This document shows, in pieces, positions 53,735 through 63,859 of a DNA stretch of 64,000 bases. Source of the DNA: Prevotella sp. (lineage in GTDB: Bacteria > Bacteroidota > Bacteroidia > Bacteroidales > Bacteroidaceae); contig JAFVFY010000066.1 in NCBI GenBank assembly GCA_017475265.1, positions 1 to 64,000 on the forward strand, in the 5' to 3' direction. The notes under the pieces were generated by a model. It was given only the letters and a program-made list of their open reading frames with translations. It was not told the DNA's origin and ran no database searches. Each line of letters opens with the position of its first letter. Positions within the stretch are counted from its first letter, which is position 1. Both the position numbers and the translations under genes were made by a program.

Positions 53735-54475
53735 ATGCCAAACGACTATTTCCAGTTCAAACAGTTCACCGTGCATCAGGGTCTTTGCGCCATGAAGGTG
53801 GGCACCGACGGCACGCTCCTGGGTGCCTGGGCTAACGTAGTAGGGCACGCTTCCCAGCGTGCCGACGGTTCTGAGGATACTGGCACGCTGGGAAGCGTGC
53901 CCTACTACAGCATCCTCGACATCGGCACCGGCACCGGCCTCATCGCCCTGATGATGGCCCAGCGCTATCCCCAGGCCCAGGTGACCGCCATCGACATCGA
54001 CCCGCAAGCCGTCCGGCAAGCACGGGAAAACGTGGCCGCCTCGCCCTTCGCCGACAGGATAACCATCATCGAAGGAGACATCGGGCGGCTTTCACTCCCT
54101 CCCTTCGAAGCCATCGTCTGCAACCCGCCCTATTTCGATGCCTCGCTGGAAAGCCCCAACGCACAGCGTACGCTTGCCCGACACACCTCATCACTCTCCT
54201 ACCGCGAGCTGATGACCTGCGCCTGGCGGCTGTTGAGTGAAAGTGGCGAACTGTCTGTGGTTATCCCCTTCGACTGCAAGTCACGCTTAGAGGCAGAGGC
54301 CATTCTCACGGGCTTCCACCTGACACGCACCTGTGCCGTGCGCACCACTCCCACAAAACCGCCACGTCGCTTCCTACTGGCCTTCCAGAAACACCCCAAG
54401 CCACTTCAGACGGAGGAATTGGTCATCGGCTCGGATGCCTACAACGAACTGACCAAGGACTTCTACCTCGTATAG
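53735..54475 (+). CDS. tRNA1(Val) A37 N6-methyltransferase-like protein (TrmN6/YfiC)
   Basis: 246 residues from ATG 53735. N-terminus FQFKQFTVHQGLCAMKVGTD GTLLGAWA is typical of the family. SAM motif I LDIGTGTGLIALMMAQRYPQ and the catalytic motif NPPYF are intact. Between GAWAN and ILDIGTGTG, where relatives have only a few residues, about 24 residues (VVGHASQRADGSEDTGTLGS and PYYS) are encoded by a perfect 27 bp inverted repeat (53837-53908). The frame is kept, so the enzyme may still work with an enlarged loop. The family methylates adenine 37 of tRNA-Val. Confidence 0.9.
   Translation: MPNDYFQFKQFTVHQGLCAMKVGTDGTLLGAWANVVGHASQRADGSEDTGTLGSVPYYSILDIGTGTGLIALMMAQRYPQAQVTAIDIDPQAVRQARENVAASPFADRITIIEGDIGRLSLPPFEAIVCNPPYFDASLESPNAQRTLARHTSSLSYRELMTCAWRLLSESGELSVVIPFDCKSRLEAEAILTGFHLTRTCAVRTTPTKPPRRFLLAFQKHPKPLQTEELVIGSDAYNELTKDFYLV
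53837..53908. repeat. perfect 27 bp inverted repeat inside the trmN6-like gene
   Basis: Left arm 53837-53863, 18-base loop, right arm 53882-53908, identical as reverse complements. Each arm is itself palindromic (GGCACGCT, TCCC, AGCGTGCC), so the DNA could fold as a nested cruciform. Length 72 bases, a multiple of three, with no stop in the gene frame. Confidence 0.92.
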
Positions 54476-54543
54476 TCATGTAGTACAGATAAGTGCCTTC
54501 TGTTTCCCTTAATCCCGCAAAACGTAAAAAAGTGAGCGGATTA

Positions 54544-54575
54544 TTTGGCTATATGCCTGTTTTTCCATACCTTTG
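54544..54575 (+). promoter_or_regulatory. promoter of folD
   Basis: TTTG (54544-54547), 20 bases, TACCTTTG (54568-54575); leader about 20 bases to ATG 54603. Confidence 0.75.
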
Positions 54576-54602
54576 CAGCCAACAACCAAATAACCAAATA
54601 GC

Positions 54603-55481
54603 ATGTCACAGATTATCGACGGAAAAGCTACGGCAGCAGCTATCAAGGCTGAGATTGCCGAGGAAGTGAAACAGATAGTGGCCCGTGGCGGCAAGCAGCC
54701 CCACCTGGCCGCAGTACTTGTGGGCCATGACGGCGGCTCGGAGACTTACGTTAAGAACAAGGTGCTGGCCTGCGAGGCCTGCGGATTCAAGAGCACGCTG
54801 TTGCGCTACGAGGACGACATCACCGAGGAGGAGCTGCTGGAATGCGTTGACCGCCTGAACCGTAATGGCGACGTGGACGGCTTCATCGTGCAGCTGCCTT
54901 TGCCTAAGCATATCGACGAACAGAAAATCATCGAGGCCATTGACCCCCGCAAGGACGTGGACGGCTTCCATCCGCAGAACGTCGGTCGCATGGCTATCGG
55001 ACTGCCCTGCTTTATCTCAGCCACACCGTTGGGCATCCTCACCCTGCTACAGCGCTACAACATCAAGACCAGTGGGAAGAAGTGCGTCATCCTAGGTCGC
55101 TCGAACATCGTCGGCAAGCCTATGGCACAGCTGATGATGCAGAAGCAGCATGGCGACGCCACCGTTACCGTCTGCCACTCGCGTTCGGCAACATTGAAGG
55201 AAGAGTGCCGCCAGGCCGACATCATCATAGCCGCCATCGGCCAGCCGGAGTTTGTCACAGCCGATATGGTGAAGCCCGGTGCAGTAGTTATTGACGTGGG
55301 CACCACCCGCGTACCCGACCCCTCACGTAAGAGCGGTTATCGTCTCACAGGCGACGTGAAGTTCGATGAGGTGGCTCCCCTCTGCTCTTTCATCACCCCC
55401 GTTCCCGGCGGCGTCGGCCCTATGACCATCTGCTCGCTGATGAAGAACACGCTGCTGGCAGCAAAATGTCACAACGGATAA
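54603..55481 (+). CDS. folD: methylenetetrahydrofolate dehydrogenase / cyclohydrolase
   Basis: 292 residues. It interconverts 5,10-methylene-THF, methenyl-THF and 10-formyl-THF, using NADP in most bacteria. Catalytic Lys in [17 protein letters not shown], the folate-binding segment [23 protein letters not shown], the nucleotide-binding [14 protein letters not shown], and the C-terminal [18 protein letters not shown] are all present. Length is normal. It is followed after 24 bases by aroQ, probably in one operon. Confidence 0.97.
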   Translation: MSQIIDGKATAAAIKAEIAEEVKQIVARGGKQPHLAAVLVGHDGGSETYVKNKVLACEACGFKSTLLRYEDDITEEELLECVDRLNRNGDVDGFIVQLPLPKHIDEQKIIEAIDPRKDVDGFHPQNVGRMAIGLPCFISATPLGILTLLQRYNIKTSGKKCVILGRSNIVGKPMAQLMMQKQHGDATVTVCHSRSATLKEECRQADIIIAAIGQPEFVTADMVKPGAVVIDVGTTRVPDPSRKSGYRLTGDVKFDEVAPLCSFITPVPGGVGPMTICSLMKNTLLAAKCHNG

Positions 55482-55505
55482 TTTATTTGTAAAGACCAAG
55501 ACAAG

Positions 55506-55934
55506 ATGAAGATTCTGATTATCAATGGCCCGAACCTGAACCTGTTGGGGCAAAGGGAGCCGGGCATCTATGGCAGCGAGTCGTTCGAAAACTATCTGGA
55601 AGAGCTGCGTCATCGTTATCCCGATGTCGAGATAGACTATTATCAGAGCAACATCGAGGGCTGCCTCATCGACAAGATGCAGGAAGCTGGATTCCTGAGC
55701 AAGGAGCCTGTGGACGGCATCGTGCTCAACGCCGGGGCCTATACCCATACGAGCATCGCCCTGCATGACTGTATCCGCTCGCTGAAGAGTCCTGTCATCG
55801 AGGTGCATATCTCCAACGTGCACCAGCGCGAGGAGTTCCGCCATCACAGCTATATCTCGTCAGCCTGTAAGGGTGTCATCTGCGGCTTCGGACTGGACAG
55901 CTATAGGCTGGCGGTGGAAGCTTTTAAGGAGTGA
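55506..55934 (+). CDS. aroQ: type II 3-dehydroquinate dehydratase
   Basis: 142 residues. Third step of the shikimate pathway: 3-dehydroquinate to 3-dehydroshikimate. Family motifs IINGPNLNLLGQREPGIYG (catalytic Arg and Tyr), LNAGAYTHTSIALHD, and EVHISNVHQREEFRHHSYIS. Length is typical. The stop codon TGA (55932-55934) is part of the first GGAGTGA unit of the repeat element that follows. Confidence 0.97.
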   Translation: MKILIINGPNLNLLGQREPGIYGSESFENYLEELRHRYPDVEIDYYQSNIEGCLIDKMQEAGFLSKEPVDGIVLNAGAYTHTSIALHDCIRSLKSPVIEVHISNVHQREEFRHHSYISSACKGVICGFGLDSYRLAVEAFKE

Positions 55935-56050
55935 AAGGGGAGTGAAAGAGAAGTGAAGGGGGAGTGAAAGGGACGTTACCTTTCCTGCCACCAAAAGTAT
56001 TGTCCCTTTCACTTCCCCTTCACTCCCCTTTCACTTCCCCTTCACTCCCC
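55928..56050. repeat. long imperfect inverted repeat element, copy B
   Basis: Left arm of GTGAAAGGGGA-like units (55928-55970), centre GGGACGTTACCTTTCCTGCC (55970-55989) with ACCAAAAGTATTGTCCC (55990-56006), right arm of CTTTCACTTCCCC-like units to 56050. It is the same family as 37074-37242, shorter. It sits between aroQ and the O-methyltransferase gene and could end the folD-aroQ mRNA. Confidence 0.8.
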
Positions 56051-56057
56051 TAGGAAT

Positions 56058-56738
56058 ATGGAAAAATACATTCTCCAACACATCGACCCAGAGCCGGAGT
56101 ACCTGCACCGCCTCTGGCGAGCCACGAACCTGCAGCTGCTCAACGGGCGTATGGCCAGCGGACATCTGCAAGGGCGGCTGCTGAAGATGCTGGTGCAGAT
56201 GATTCGACCTCATTATGTTTTAGAGGTGGGAACCTTTAGCGGCTATAGCGCTATCAGCATGGCTGAGGGGCTGGAGGGCGACGGGCAACTCTATACTTTT
56301 GAGATTGACGATGAGCTGGAGGACTTCACCCGTCCGTGGATAGAGGGTTCTGACGTGGCAGACCGTATTCACTTCATCATCGGCGATGCCAACATTGAAG
56401 CGCCACGTCTGGGCATCACCTTCGACATGGCCTTCATCGACGGCGACAAGCGCACCTATTGCGAGACTTACGAGACGGTACTCGGCCTTTTGTGTCCCGG
56501 CGGCTATATCCTAGCCGACAACACACTCTGGGACGGTCACGTCACCGACCCAGCCTACGACCGAGACCACCAGACACAAGGCATCCGTCGCTTCAACGAC
56601 CTCATAAAAGAAGACCGTCGCATAGAGAAGGTTATCCTTCCGCTACGCGACGGCCTGACGATTATCAGAAAAAATGATTATCCGCATGTACCCAACGGTG
56701 TCCCCCTACACCAACAGAATACGACAGATGGTGGATAA
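56058..56738 (+). CDS. class I SAM-dependent O-methyltransferase (COMT-like)
   Basis: 226 residues. SAM motif I VLEVGTFSGYSAISMAEGL, acidic YTFEIDDELEDF, metal-binding FDMAFIDGDKRTYCETYE and LADNTLWDGHV, and the end RDGLTIIRK match the methyltransferase_3 (catechol O-methyltransferase-like) family. These are small cytoplasmic enzymes whose substrate in Bacteroidota is unknown. The usual family end is RDGLTIIRK; about 20 further residues (NDYPHVPNGVPLHQQNTTDG) look like a non-conserved tail. Confidence 0.9.
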   Translation: MEKYILQHIDPEPEYLHRLWRATNLQLLNGRMASGHLQGRLLKMLVQMIRPHYVLEVGTFSGYSAISMAEGLEGDGQLYTFEIDDELEDFTRPWIEGSDVADRIHFIIGDANIEAPRLGITFDMAFIDGDKRTYCETYETVLGLLCPGGYILADNTLWDGHVTDPAYDRDHQTQGIRRFNDLIKEDRRIEKVILPLRDGLTIIRKNDYPHVPNGVPLHQQNTTDGG

Positions 56739-56763
56739 TCATATCCGAAATAGTTAACCTGAA

Positions 56764-56903
56764 TTATTCATGGTACCGCTTCGCGGTGTTACGCAAAACC
56801 CCATAAAACCAAACAAAACCAAATAAAACCTATATTAAATTGTTTTTTCTTGTTTTTTTTGTTTTCTTTTGTTTTGCTGGAGACCGCAAAGCGGTATGAA
56901 TAA
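56764..56903. repeat. long inverted repeat with T/A-rich arms, copy 1
   Basis: TTATTCAT..ACCGCTTCGCGGT at the left (from 56764) mirrors ACCGCAAAGCGGTATGAATAA at the right (56883-56903). Between them A-rich (AAAACCAAACAAAACC) and T-rich (GTTTTCTTTTGTTTTGC) arms can pair around 56831-56840. A related element lies at 63697-63841. This and the next entry are the content of the gene-free stretch 56739-57050. Confidence 0.75.
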
Positions 56904-56907
56904 TCCA

Positions 56908-56934
56908 AGTTAAATCTGCGTCGCAGATTTAACT
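56908..56934. repeat. perfect 13 bp-arm palindrome
   Basis: AGTTAAATCTGCG (56908-56920), centre T, CGCAGATTTAACT (56922-56934). It lies five bases after the preceding inverted repeat and ends in no T-run. Possible hairpin or protein site. Confidence 0.7.
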
Positions 56935-57050
56935 ATTTGCTCCGAGCGTAATGGACATATACAAAAAATCTCAGGACTTGGGGTATGCAAGACAGATGTC
57001 TATAGTGTATGAGAATGAGCAATCATAGTGGAACATTGTTTTCATTTCAT

Positions 57051-57093
57051 AATATGAAGGCTGTGCTGACAATAACGGTGCAGCCTTCATATT
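57051..57093 (-). terminator. hairpin spanning the antitoxin stop codon
   Basis: AATATGAAGGCTG (57051-57063) pairs perfectly with CAGCCTTCATATT (57081-57093), loop 17 bases. The TGA of the minus-strand gene lies inside the stem, so it would end that mRNA tightly. Confidence 0.7.
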
Positions 57094-58085
57094 GCTTTGA
57101 GTCCGAATGCCAAATGATAGTCAATCAAACCAGCGGTGCCGACATTCTTTTTCCATGCTTCTTCCTTGTGGCTTGTTTCTGATATTTGTGTGGAACTCAT
57201 TGCACGGAAATGATGATAAACTGTATCAAGCAAATTCCGTTCCTGTTCGGAGAACTCCGACATGTCTGGTGACAATGTAGAGGTGAGCCGTGTGCCCTCT
57301 TTACCACTGGAGAAATGTACGATTTCCTGCTGTATTTCATCGAAGAAACTATAAATGCGATCCCAATGTTCTGGTACGGGACCAAAATCAATTGCACGAT
57401 AGCACAGTCCAGTCATTCCACGCCCTAAAGTTTTGTAAGTCAAGAAATCTGTATAGAACAATAGTTTGTTCATTTTTGTAAAGAAAATCCCATGTGACTT
57501 TTCTATGAAGTAAAGAAGGACGTTCTTCAGCTTGCTGATGCTCTGGTTGGCATAGCCATTACTGATACTACGGCGTGTGGTGCTGAAAAGATAATGTGTG
57601 GCAAATATATCAAAGTCGCTATGGACTCGCACGGAAACCTTACTCATGATTTTTTGGAACTCTTCTTCCGAAAACTGCCCTCTGGCATTCACCACAAAAA
57701 CACGAAAGATTTCTGGATTCATTATCGACATGAGTACCTTGCCATTAGCCTCACTGGGCATGTCACCATTCTCGTATAGACGATATTGGTTTTCACCAAA
57801 GCCGAGAATCTCCGACATCTTTGTGGCTGAAAGGCCATAATGCTGGCGTATGCGCTTGATTTCCTCTGGAAAAGGTATGCCGTACTTAGCACGATACTGG
57901 TTGTAAACTTGAGCAAGATTTGCCTCGTCAATCTCCTCTGTGGTGAACCGTTCATGAGTCACGTCACATTCGTAGTACTGATGAATGTATGGAAATGTCT
58001 CCTTACGGAAAACCAGTGTTGCTGGCTCGTGCATCAACGAGGCTCCTCTACCAGTGAATGGACTTACAATAAACTGCTTAATCAT
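57087..58085 (-). CDS. MqsA-like / Panacea-domain antitoxin
   Basis: 332 residues. An N-terminal MqsA/YgiT-like part (YECDVTHERFTTEEIDEANL) lacks the usual paired CxxC zinc ligands. A helix-turn-helix follows (about 75-125; IKRIRQHYGLSATKMSEILG, FGENQYRLYENGDMPS). The C-terminal half (about 185-330; SKLKNVLLYFIEKSHGIFFT, KMNKLLFYTDFLTYKTLGRG, FGPVPEHW) is a DUF4065/Panacea domain, known as an antitoxin module that can neutralise many toxins. It lies four bases downstream of the toxin remnant on the same strand. As its partner is broken, it may now be an orphan regulator or may protect against similar toxins. Confidence 0.85.
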   Translation of the reverse strand: MIKQFIVSPFTGRGASLMHEPATLVFRKETFPYIHQYYECDVTHERFTTEEIDEANLAQVYNQYRAKYGIPFPEEIKRIRQHYGLSATKMSEILGFGENQYRLYENGDMPSEANGKVLMSIMNPEIFRVFVVNARGQFSEEEFQKIMSKVSVRVHSDFDIFATHYLFSTTRRSISNGYANQSISKLKNVLLYFIEKSHGIFFTKMNKLLFYTDFLTYKTLGRGMTGLCYRAIDFGPVPEHWDRIYSFFDEIQQEIVHFSSGKEGTRLTSTLSPDMSEFSEQERNLLDTVYHHFRAMSSTQISETSHKEEAWKKNVGTAGLIDYHLAFGLKAI

Positions 58086-58089
58086 AGGT

Positions 58090-58440
58090 TCAGCCTTTAA
58101 ATGGATATATCATTGGATGTTCTGATAGGTGGAACGATATACAAATTGTGCTGTTATTCGGGATTCCAAGTGTGATTTTTATATACACCTCGCGACCTTT
58201 CACATCTTTGCCAAACACCCACATCTCGCCCACTTTATTGAGAGTGTCCACAATCGGGCCTTCTGAATAGTCTTCGGGTTCTATGTTCAGAATAACCTGT
58301 CTGCGTTAAACGGTTGTAATTTCTAATTCGGCTAAAGTTTGAAGATTTTTGCCCCGGTCATCACGGAAGATTATACCGAATACTTTTATCTTTTCTCTAA
58401 GCCGTTTTAGGAATTCTTCTACTTGCTCTTTGGTTGCCAC
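58090..58440 (-). pseudogene. MqsR-like toxin with in-frame stop codon
   Basis: From GTG 58440 the frame reads ATKEQVEEFLKRLREKIKVF, GIIFRDDRGKNLQTLAELEI, TTV, then TAA (58308-58306, codon 45), then RRQVILNIEPEDYSEGPIVD up to WVFGKDVKGREVYIKITLG and a natural TGA at 58092-58090. Apart from the stop it keeps the length and sequence of toxins paired with MqsA/Panacea antitoxins. One base change (CAA to TAA would fit) inactivated it. An in-frame TGA upstream excludes an earlier start. A weak TATATTTG box lies at 58495-58502. Confidence 0.85.
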
Positions 58441-58688
58441 GAGTTGTTTTTTTGTTGTTTCGTGTGCAAAGTTGGGTCATTTGTGTTTAATTACCAAATA
58501 TAATTGATAATATTTCAATGTTAACGTTGCAAATTGAATTTATTTAATACTAATTATTCCACTAAAACGTTTGTTTTACGAGAAATAGAAGTCATTTTGC
58601 TCGTTTCTTATATCTTGATGTAACGCTTGCCCTTGACCCGCAAGCGACCAGAGGTTGAGCGGGTAGCAAGCGGAAGAACCGAGCGCAC

Positions 58689-58754
58689 CTTTCTTATACT
58701 TTGCCGTAATCTTTCTTATACTTTGCCGTAACCTTTCTTATACTTTGCCGTAAC
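58689..58754. repeat. three tandem copies of a 22 bp repeat
   Basis: Units at 58689, 58711 and 58733: CTTTCTTATACTTTGCCGTA plus AT or AC, then a decayed fourth start (CTTCCTTCG). The gene-free stretch 58441-58960 holds this array, the next one, a hairpin-prone CGCTTGC..GCAAGCG (58624-58646) and the promoter of the HU-like gene. Confidence 0.9.
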
Positions 58755-58781
58755 CTTCCTTCGTTCTTGCCCGGAGCAAGA

Positions 58782-58862
58782 GTTAATTCGCCGCCGATGA
58801 ACGTTAATTCGCCGACGGTGAACGTTAAATCGCCGACGATGAACGTTAATTCACCGTCGGCG
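58782..58862. repeat. four tandem copies of a 21 bp repeat, last one partial
   Basis: Units at 58782, 58803, 58824 and 58845, consensus GTTAATTCGCCGACGRTGAA plus C. Unit 2 (TCGCCGACGGTGAA) and the end of the last unit (TTCACCGTCGGCGA) are exact reverse complements over 14 bases, so the array can fold. It ends two bases before the -33 box of the HU-like gene. Confidence 0.9.
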
Positions 58863-58863
58863 A

Positions 58864-58895
58864 TTTGGCTTTTTGGAATAAAATCAGTATCTTTG
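58864..58895 (+). promoter_or_regulatory. promoter of the HU-like gene
   Basis: TTTG (58864-58867), 20 bases, TATCTTTG (58888-58895); leader about 58 bases. Confidence 0.7.
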
Positions 58896-58960
58896 CACCC
58901 TGACAGCAATGGCTCGCTGTCTCAACATATATGAAAACTTTTTAAAAACAACGAGTTACG

Positions 58961-59590
58961 ATGATTGCAAAGTATATCAAGCAGGAGATTGCCGACCTTA
59001 ACGGCACCGGCCACACGCAGGCCTACTACAAGATGAAGACCACGCCGATGGACTTTGAGGAGTTCGTGGAGCTGTGCTGCCATGAGGGAGCGATGCCCCG
59101 CGATGCCATCAAGGGTGTGCTGACACTCGTGTCGGAGAAGCTGGCCCTGTGCATGGCTGAGGGCCGGACGGTGAAGATTGACGGAATAGGCACGTTTGCG
59201 GCCAAACTGGGCATGCGCGGCGACAAGCTGCCCGACGCCTTCGAACTGGGCGAGCGGCGGCACAACGCTGCGGCCATCGAGGTGAAGGGGGTGGCATACA
59301 GGGCCGACAACGAGCTGGTGGAGAACTGTCGTGACAAGTGCCAGTTGGAGAGCGCCGGGGTGAGCCGTCTGCGAAAGCCCAAGACCACCATAGAGGAGCG
59401 CACGGAGAAGGCGCGACAGTATCTGCGGAAGCACACGCTGATGCGCGTGGACGACTATGCGTGGCTAACGGGACTCGCACGCACATCAGCATCGATAGAG
59501 CTGCGCCGCATAGCCGACGACCCCACGTCGGGTATCACCTATACCGGCAGCAGAAGCCAGAAATTCTACAAGCTGCGGACGGAAAAGTGA
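58961..59590 (+). CDS. HU-like DNA-binding protein (HU-HIG type)
   Basis: 209 residues. The N-terminal two thirds match the Bacteroidales HU-like family: MKTTPMDFEEFVELCCHEGA, VLTLVSEKLALCMAEGRTVK, IDGIGTFAAKLGMRG. The C-terminal part (about 140-209; TIEERTEKARQYLRKHTLMR, VDDYAWLTGLARTSASIELR) looks like a second small winged-helix or HTH segment. It probably binds and bends chromosomal DNA. Tandem repeat arrays lie directly upstream of its promoter, which may be relevant to its control. Confidence 0.88.
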   Translation: MIAKYIKQEIADLNGTGHTQAYYKMKTTPMDFEEFVELCCHEGAMPRDAIKGVLTLVSEKLALCMAEGRTVKIDGIGTFAAKLGMRGDKLPDAFELGERRHNAAAIEVKGVAYRADNELVENCRDKCQLESAGVSRLRKPKTTIEERTEKARQYLRKHTLMRVDDYAWLTGLARTSASIELRRIADDPTSGITYTGSRSQKFYKLRTEK

Positions 59591-59603
59591 GATTTAGGCA
59601 AAC

Positions 59604-61883
<2,280 letters not shown>

Positions 61884-62615
61884 CTATTTGTAGTCTCTTA
61901 TTCTCACGTCGATGCCTGTGTCCTTGAGCTTCATGATGGTCTGCCTGATGGGCGTAGTACTAAAGTGGTAAGGGAAAAGAACACGTGGCTTGATAATCTT
62001 GGCAGCATTTACCAGCTGGTCGACGGTCATGGTGTAGGGCTGGTTACAAGGCAGGAAGGCGATGTCGATGTTCTTCACGTCGGCCATCTCAGGGATGTCC
62101 TCGGTGTCGCCGGCAAGGTAGATACGGAGTCCGTCAAGCTCCAGAATGTAGCCGTTGTCACGGCCCTTGGGGTGGAACTGTTCCCGCCCCTCGGAGATGT
62201 TGTATGCCGGTACGGCCCAGAGCTTTATGTCTTGGGAGAACACGATGCTGTCACCGTTCACCATAGCGATGCCACGGGTATACTTGCCACGCACCACCTT
62301 GTTGGCATACATAGCGGTACGTGCACCCATCAGTTTGTTCAAGGCAATGTCGTCGTAATGGTCGAAATGCTCATGGGTCACCATGAGGATGGTGGCCTTG
62401 GGGTAGAGCGAGAAGTCTGTCTTCGGCTCAAGGTCGCCCACTGGGTCGATGTAGATGTGCTTCCCGTCGTACTCGATGTACACGCTGGCATGCTTAATGT
62501 GGTGAATCACTACTTTCTTTCCGCCAGGAGTCTCAAACGTGTCCTCCTTCTGGGCGGCCTGAAGCCCCTGCACCAATAAAAGCAGGAGCCCTGTGATAAC
62601 TGTTTTTCTCATCAT
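61884..62615 (-). CDS. exported MBL-fold metal-dependent hydrolase
   Basis: 243 residues, signal peptide to about residue 21 (MMRKTVITGLLLLLVQGLQA). UlaG/YtnP-like metallo-beta-lactamase fold: IKHASVYIEYDGKHIYIDPV, the metal motif VTHEHFDHYD, YLAGDTEDIPEM and PRVLFPYHF. Substrate unknown. It is the first gene of a two-gene unit with GH97. A TAACTTTG box lies at 62641-62648 on the minus strand, divergent from etfB. Confidence 0.88.
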   Translation of the reverse strand: MMRKTVITGLLLLLVQGLQAAQKEDTFETPGGKKVVIHHIKHASVYIEYDGKHIYIDPVGDLEPKTDFSLYPKATILMVTHEHFDHYDDIALNKLMGARTAMYANKVVRGKYTRGIAMVNGDSIVFSQDIKLWAVPAYNISEGREQFHPKGRDNGYILELDGLRIYLAGDTEDIPEMADVKNIDIAFLPCNQPYTMTVDQLVNAAKIIKPRVLFPYHFSTTPIRQTIMKLKDTGIDVRIRDYK

Positions 62616-62724
62616 ATTTACATTTTTTGGATGTCCGCTGCAAAGTTAGTGCTTTTTTTCGTCATGGCCTAACATTTTGGTCACGGAAATGGGTATTAGT
62701 CAGATAAATAAAGTTAAAATGCAC

Positions 62725-62754
62725 TTTGTAATCGGAAGAAAAGCAGTACCTTTG
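62725..62754 (+). promoter_or_regulatory. promoter of etfB-etfA
   Basis: TTTG (62725-62728), 18 bases, TACCTTTG (62747-62754); leader about 37 bases. Confidence 0.75.
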
Positions 62755-62797
62755 CACCCGCAAAACGAAAAAAGGTTTTACACATTATTATATTTAT

Positions 62798-63688
62798 ATG
62801 GCTTTAAAAATTGTAGTACTTGCCAAGCAAGTACCCGACACAAGAAATGTGGGTAAGGATGCCATGACCGCTGAAGGTACTGTAAATCGCGCCGCCCTGC
62901 CCGCAATCTTCAATCCCGAAGACCTTAATGCCCTGGAGCAGGCACTTCGCCTGAAAGAACAGAATCCAGGTTCTACAGTAGGAATCCTCACGATGGGTCC
63001 TCCACGTGCAGGTGAAATCATCCGTCAGGGACTTTATCGTGGTGCCGACACGGGTTGGCTCTTGACTGACCGTCTGTTTGCCGGTGCCGATACCCTCGCT
63101 ACTTCTTACGCCCTCGCCACCGCCATCAAGAAGATTGGTGATGTGGACATCGTCATCGGTGGTCGTCAGGCCATCGACGGCGATACTGCACAGGTAGGTC
63201 CGCAGGTGGCACAGAAGCTGGGCCTCAACCAGGTTACTTACGCCGAGGAGGTTCTCAGCGTGAAAGACGGCAAGGCTACCATCAAGCGCGTCATCGACGG
63301 TGGCGTGGAGACCGTAGAGGCTCCCCTGCCTGTGGTAATCACAGTGAACGGAAGCGCTGCTCCCTGCCGTCCCCAGAATGCAAAGCTGGTGATGAAGTAC
63401 AAGCGCGCCACCTGTCCGATGGAGAGAACCTCCCCCAACCCCTCCGAAGGAGGGGAGTCGGATTACTCCTACCTTTACGAGGAAAGACCCTACCTGACGC
63501 TGAACCAGTGGAGTGTGGCCGATGTCGATGGCGACCCGCAGCAATGCGGTCTTGCCGGTTCGCCCACGAAAGTGAAGGCCATCAAGAACATCGTGTTCCA
63601 GGCTAAGGAGTCGAAGACTTTGACGGCTTCAGATGCTGATATCGAGGGAATGATTAAAGAATTGTTGGACGAAAAGATTATTGGATAA
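62798..63688 (+). CDS. etfB: electron transfer flavoprotein subunit beta
   Basis: 296 residues. It forms the FAD/AMP-binding ETF heterodimer with EtfA and passes electrons from acyl-CoA dehydrogenases or similar enzymes to the membrane chain. Features: KIVVLAKQVPDTRNVG, the signature VGPQVAQKLGLNQVTYAEEV, LPVVITVNGSAAPCRPQNAK, and the end GLAGSPTKVKAIKNIVFQAK. Between KYKRAT and ERPYLTLNQW about 22 residues (CPMERTSPNPSEGGESDYSY) are extra and come from a repeat element (63422-63470). The acyl-CoA partner genes are outside the window. Confidence 0.93.
   Translation: MALKIVVLAKQVPDTRNVGKDAMTAEGTVNRAALPAIFNPEDLNALEQALRLKEQNPGSTVGILTMGPPRAGEIIRQGLYRGADTGWLLTDRLFAGADTLATSYALATAIKKIGDVDIVIGGRQAIDGDTAQVGPQVAQKLGLNQVTYAEEVLSVKDGKATIKRVIDGGVETVEAPLPVVITVNGSAAPCRPQNAKLVMKYKRATCPMERTSPNPSEGGESDYSYLYEERPYLTLNQWSVADVDGDPQQCGLAGSPTKVKAIKNIVFQAKESKTLTASDADIEGMIKELLDEKIIG
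63422..63460. repeat. GC-rich hairpin element inside etfB
   Basis: CCCCTCC (63439-63445), loop GAA, GGAGGGG (63449-63455). The flank 63422-63440, read on the minus strand, is GGTTGGGGGAGGTTCTCTC, close to the elements inside the HTCS (32748-32766) and MFS (40234-40250) genes. Confidence 0.75.
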
Positions 63689-63696
63689 ATAATATG

Positions 63697-63841
63697 AAAA
63701 CGAATTGAATAATGTTTTTATCTGTTTTTCTTGTTTTTACCTGTTTTCCTAAAAACATAAAGACAAACAGAGTTTTTATAAATACAGAGAAAAACAAGAA
63801 AAACAGGAAAAAACAATATCATCAATTGTTCCAGTTCGTTT
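63697..63841. repeat. long inverted repeat with T/A-rich arms, copy 2, between etfB and etfA
   Basis: Left arm AAAACGAATTGAATAATGTT then CTGTTTTTCTTGTTTTTACC (to about 63748); right arm AGAGAAAAACAAGAAAAACA and GGAAAAAACAATATC to TTCGTTT at 63841. Arms pair imperfectly over about 60 bases. Similar in style to 56764-56903. It may set the ratio of etfB and etfA mRNA. Confidence 0.75.
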
Positions 63842-63859
63842 CAATAAATAAAGAAGATT

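Noticed and set aside
58689-58754. Promoter array from repeated TATACTTTGCC
   Set aside because: The spacing is TA-n-TTTG, one base short of TAnnTTTG, with no -33 elements in register.
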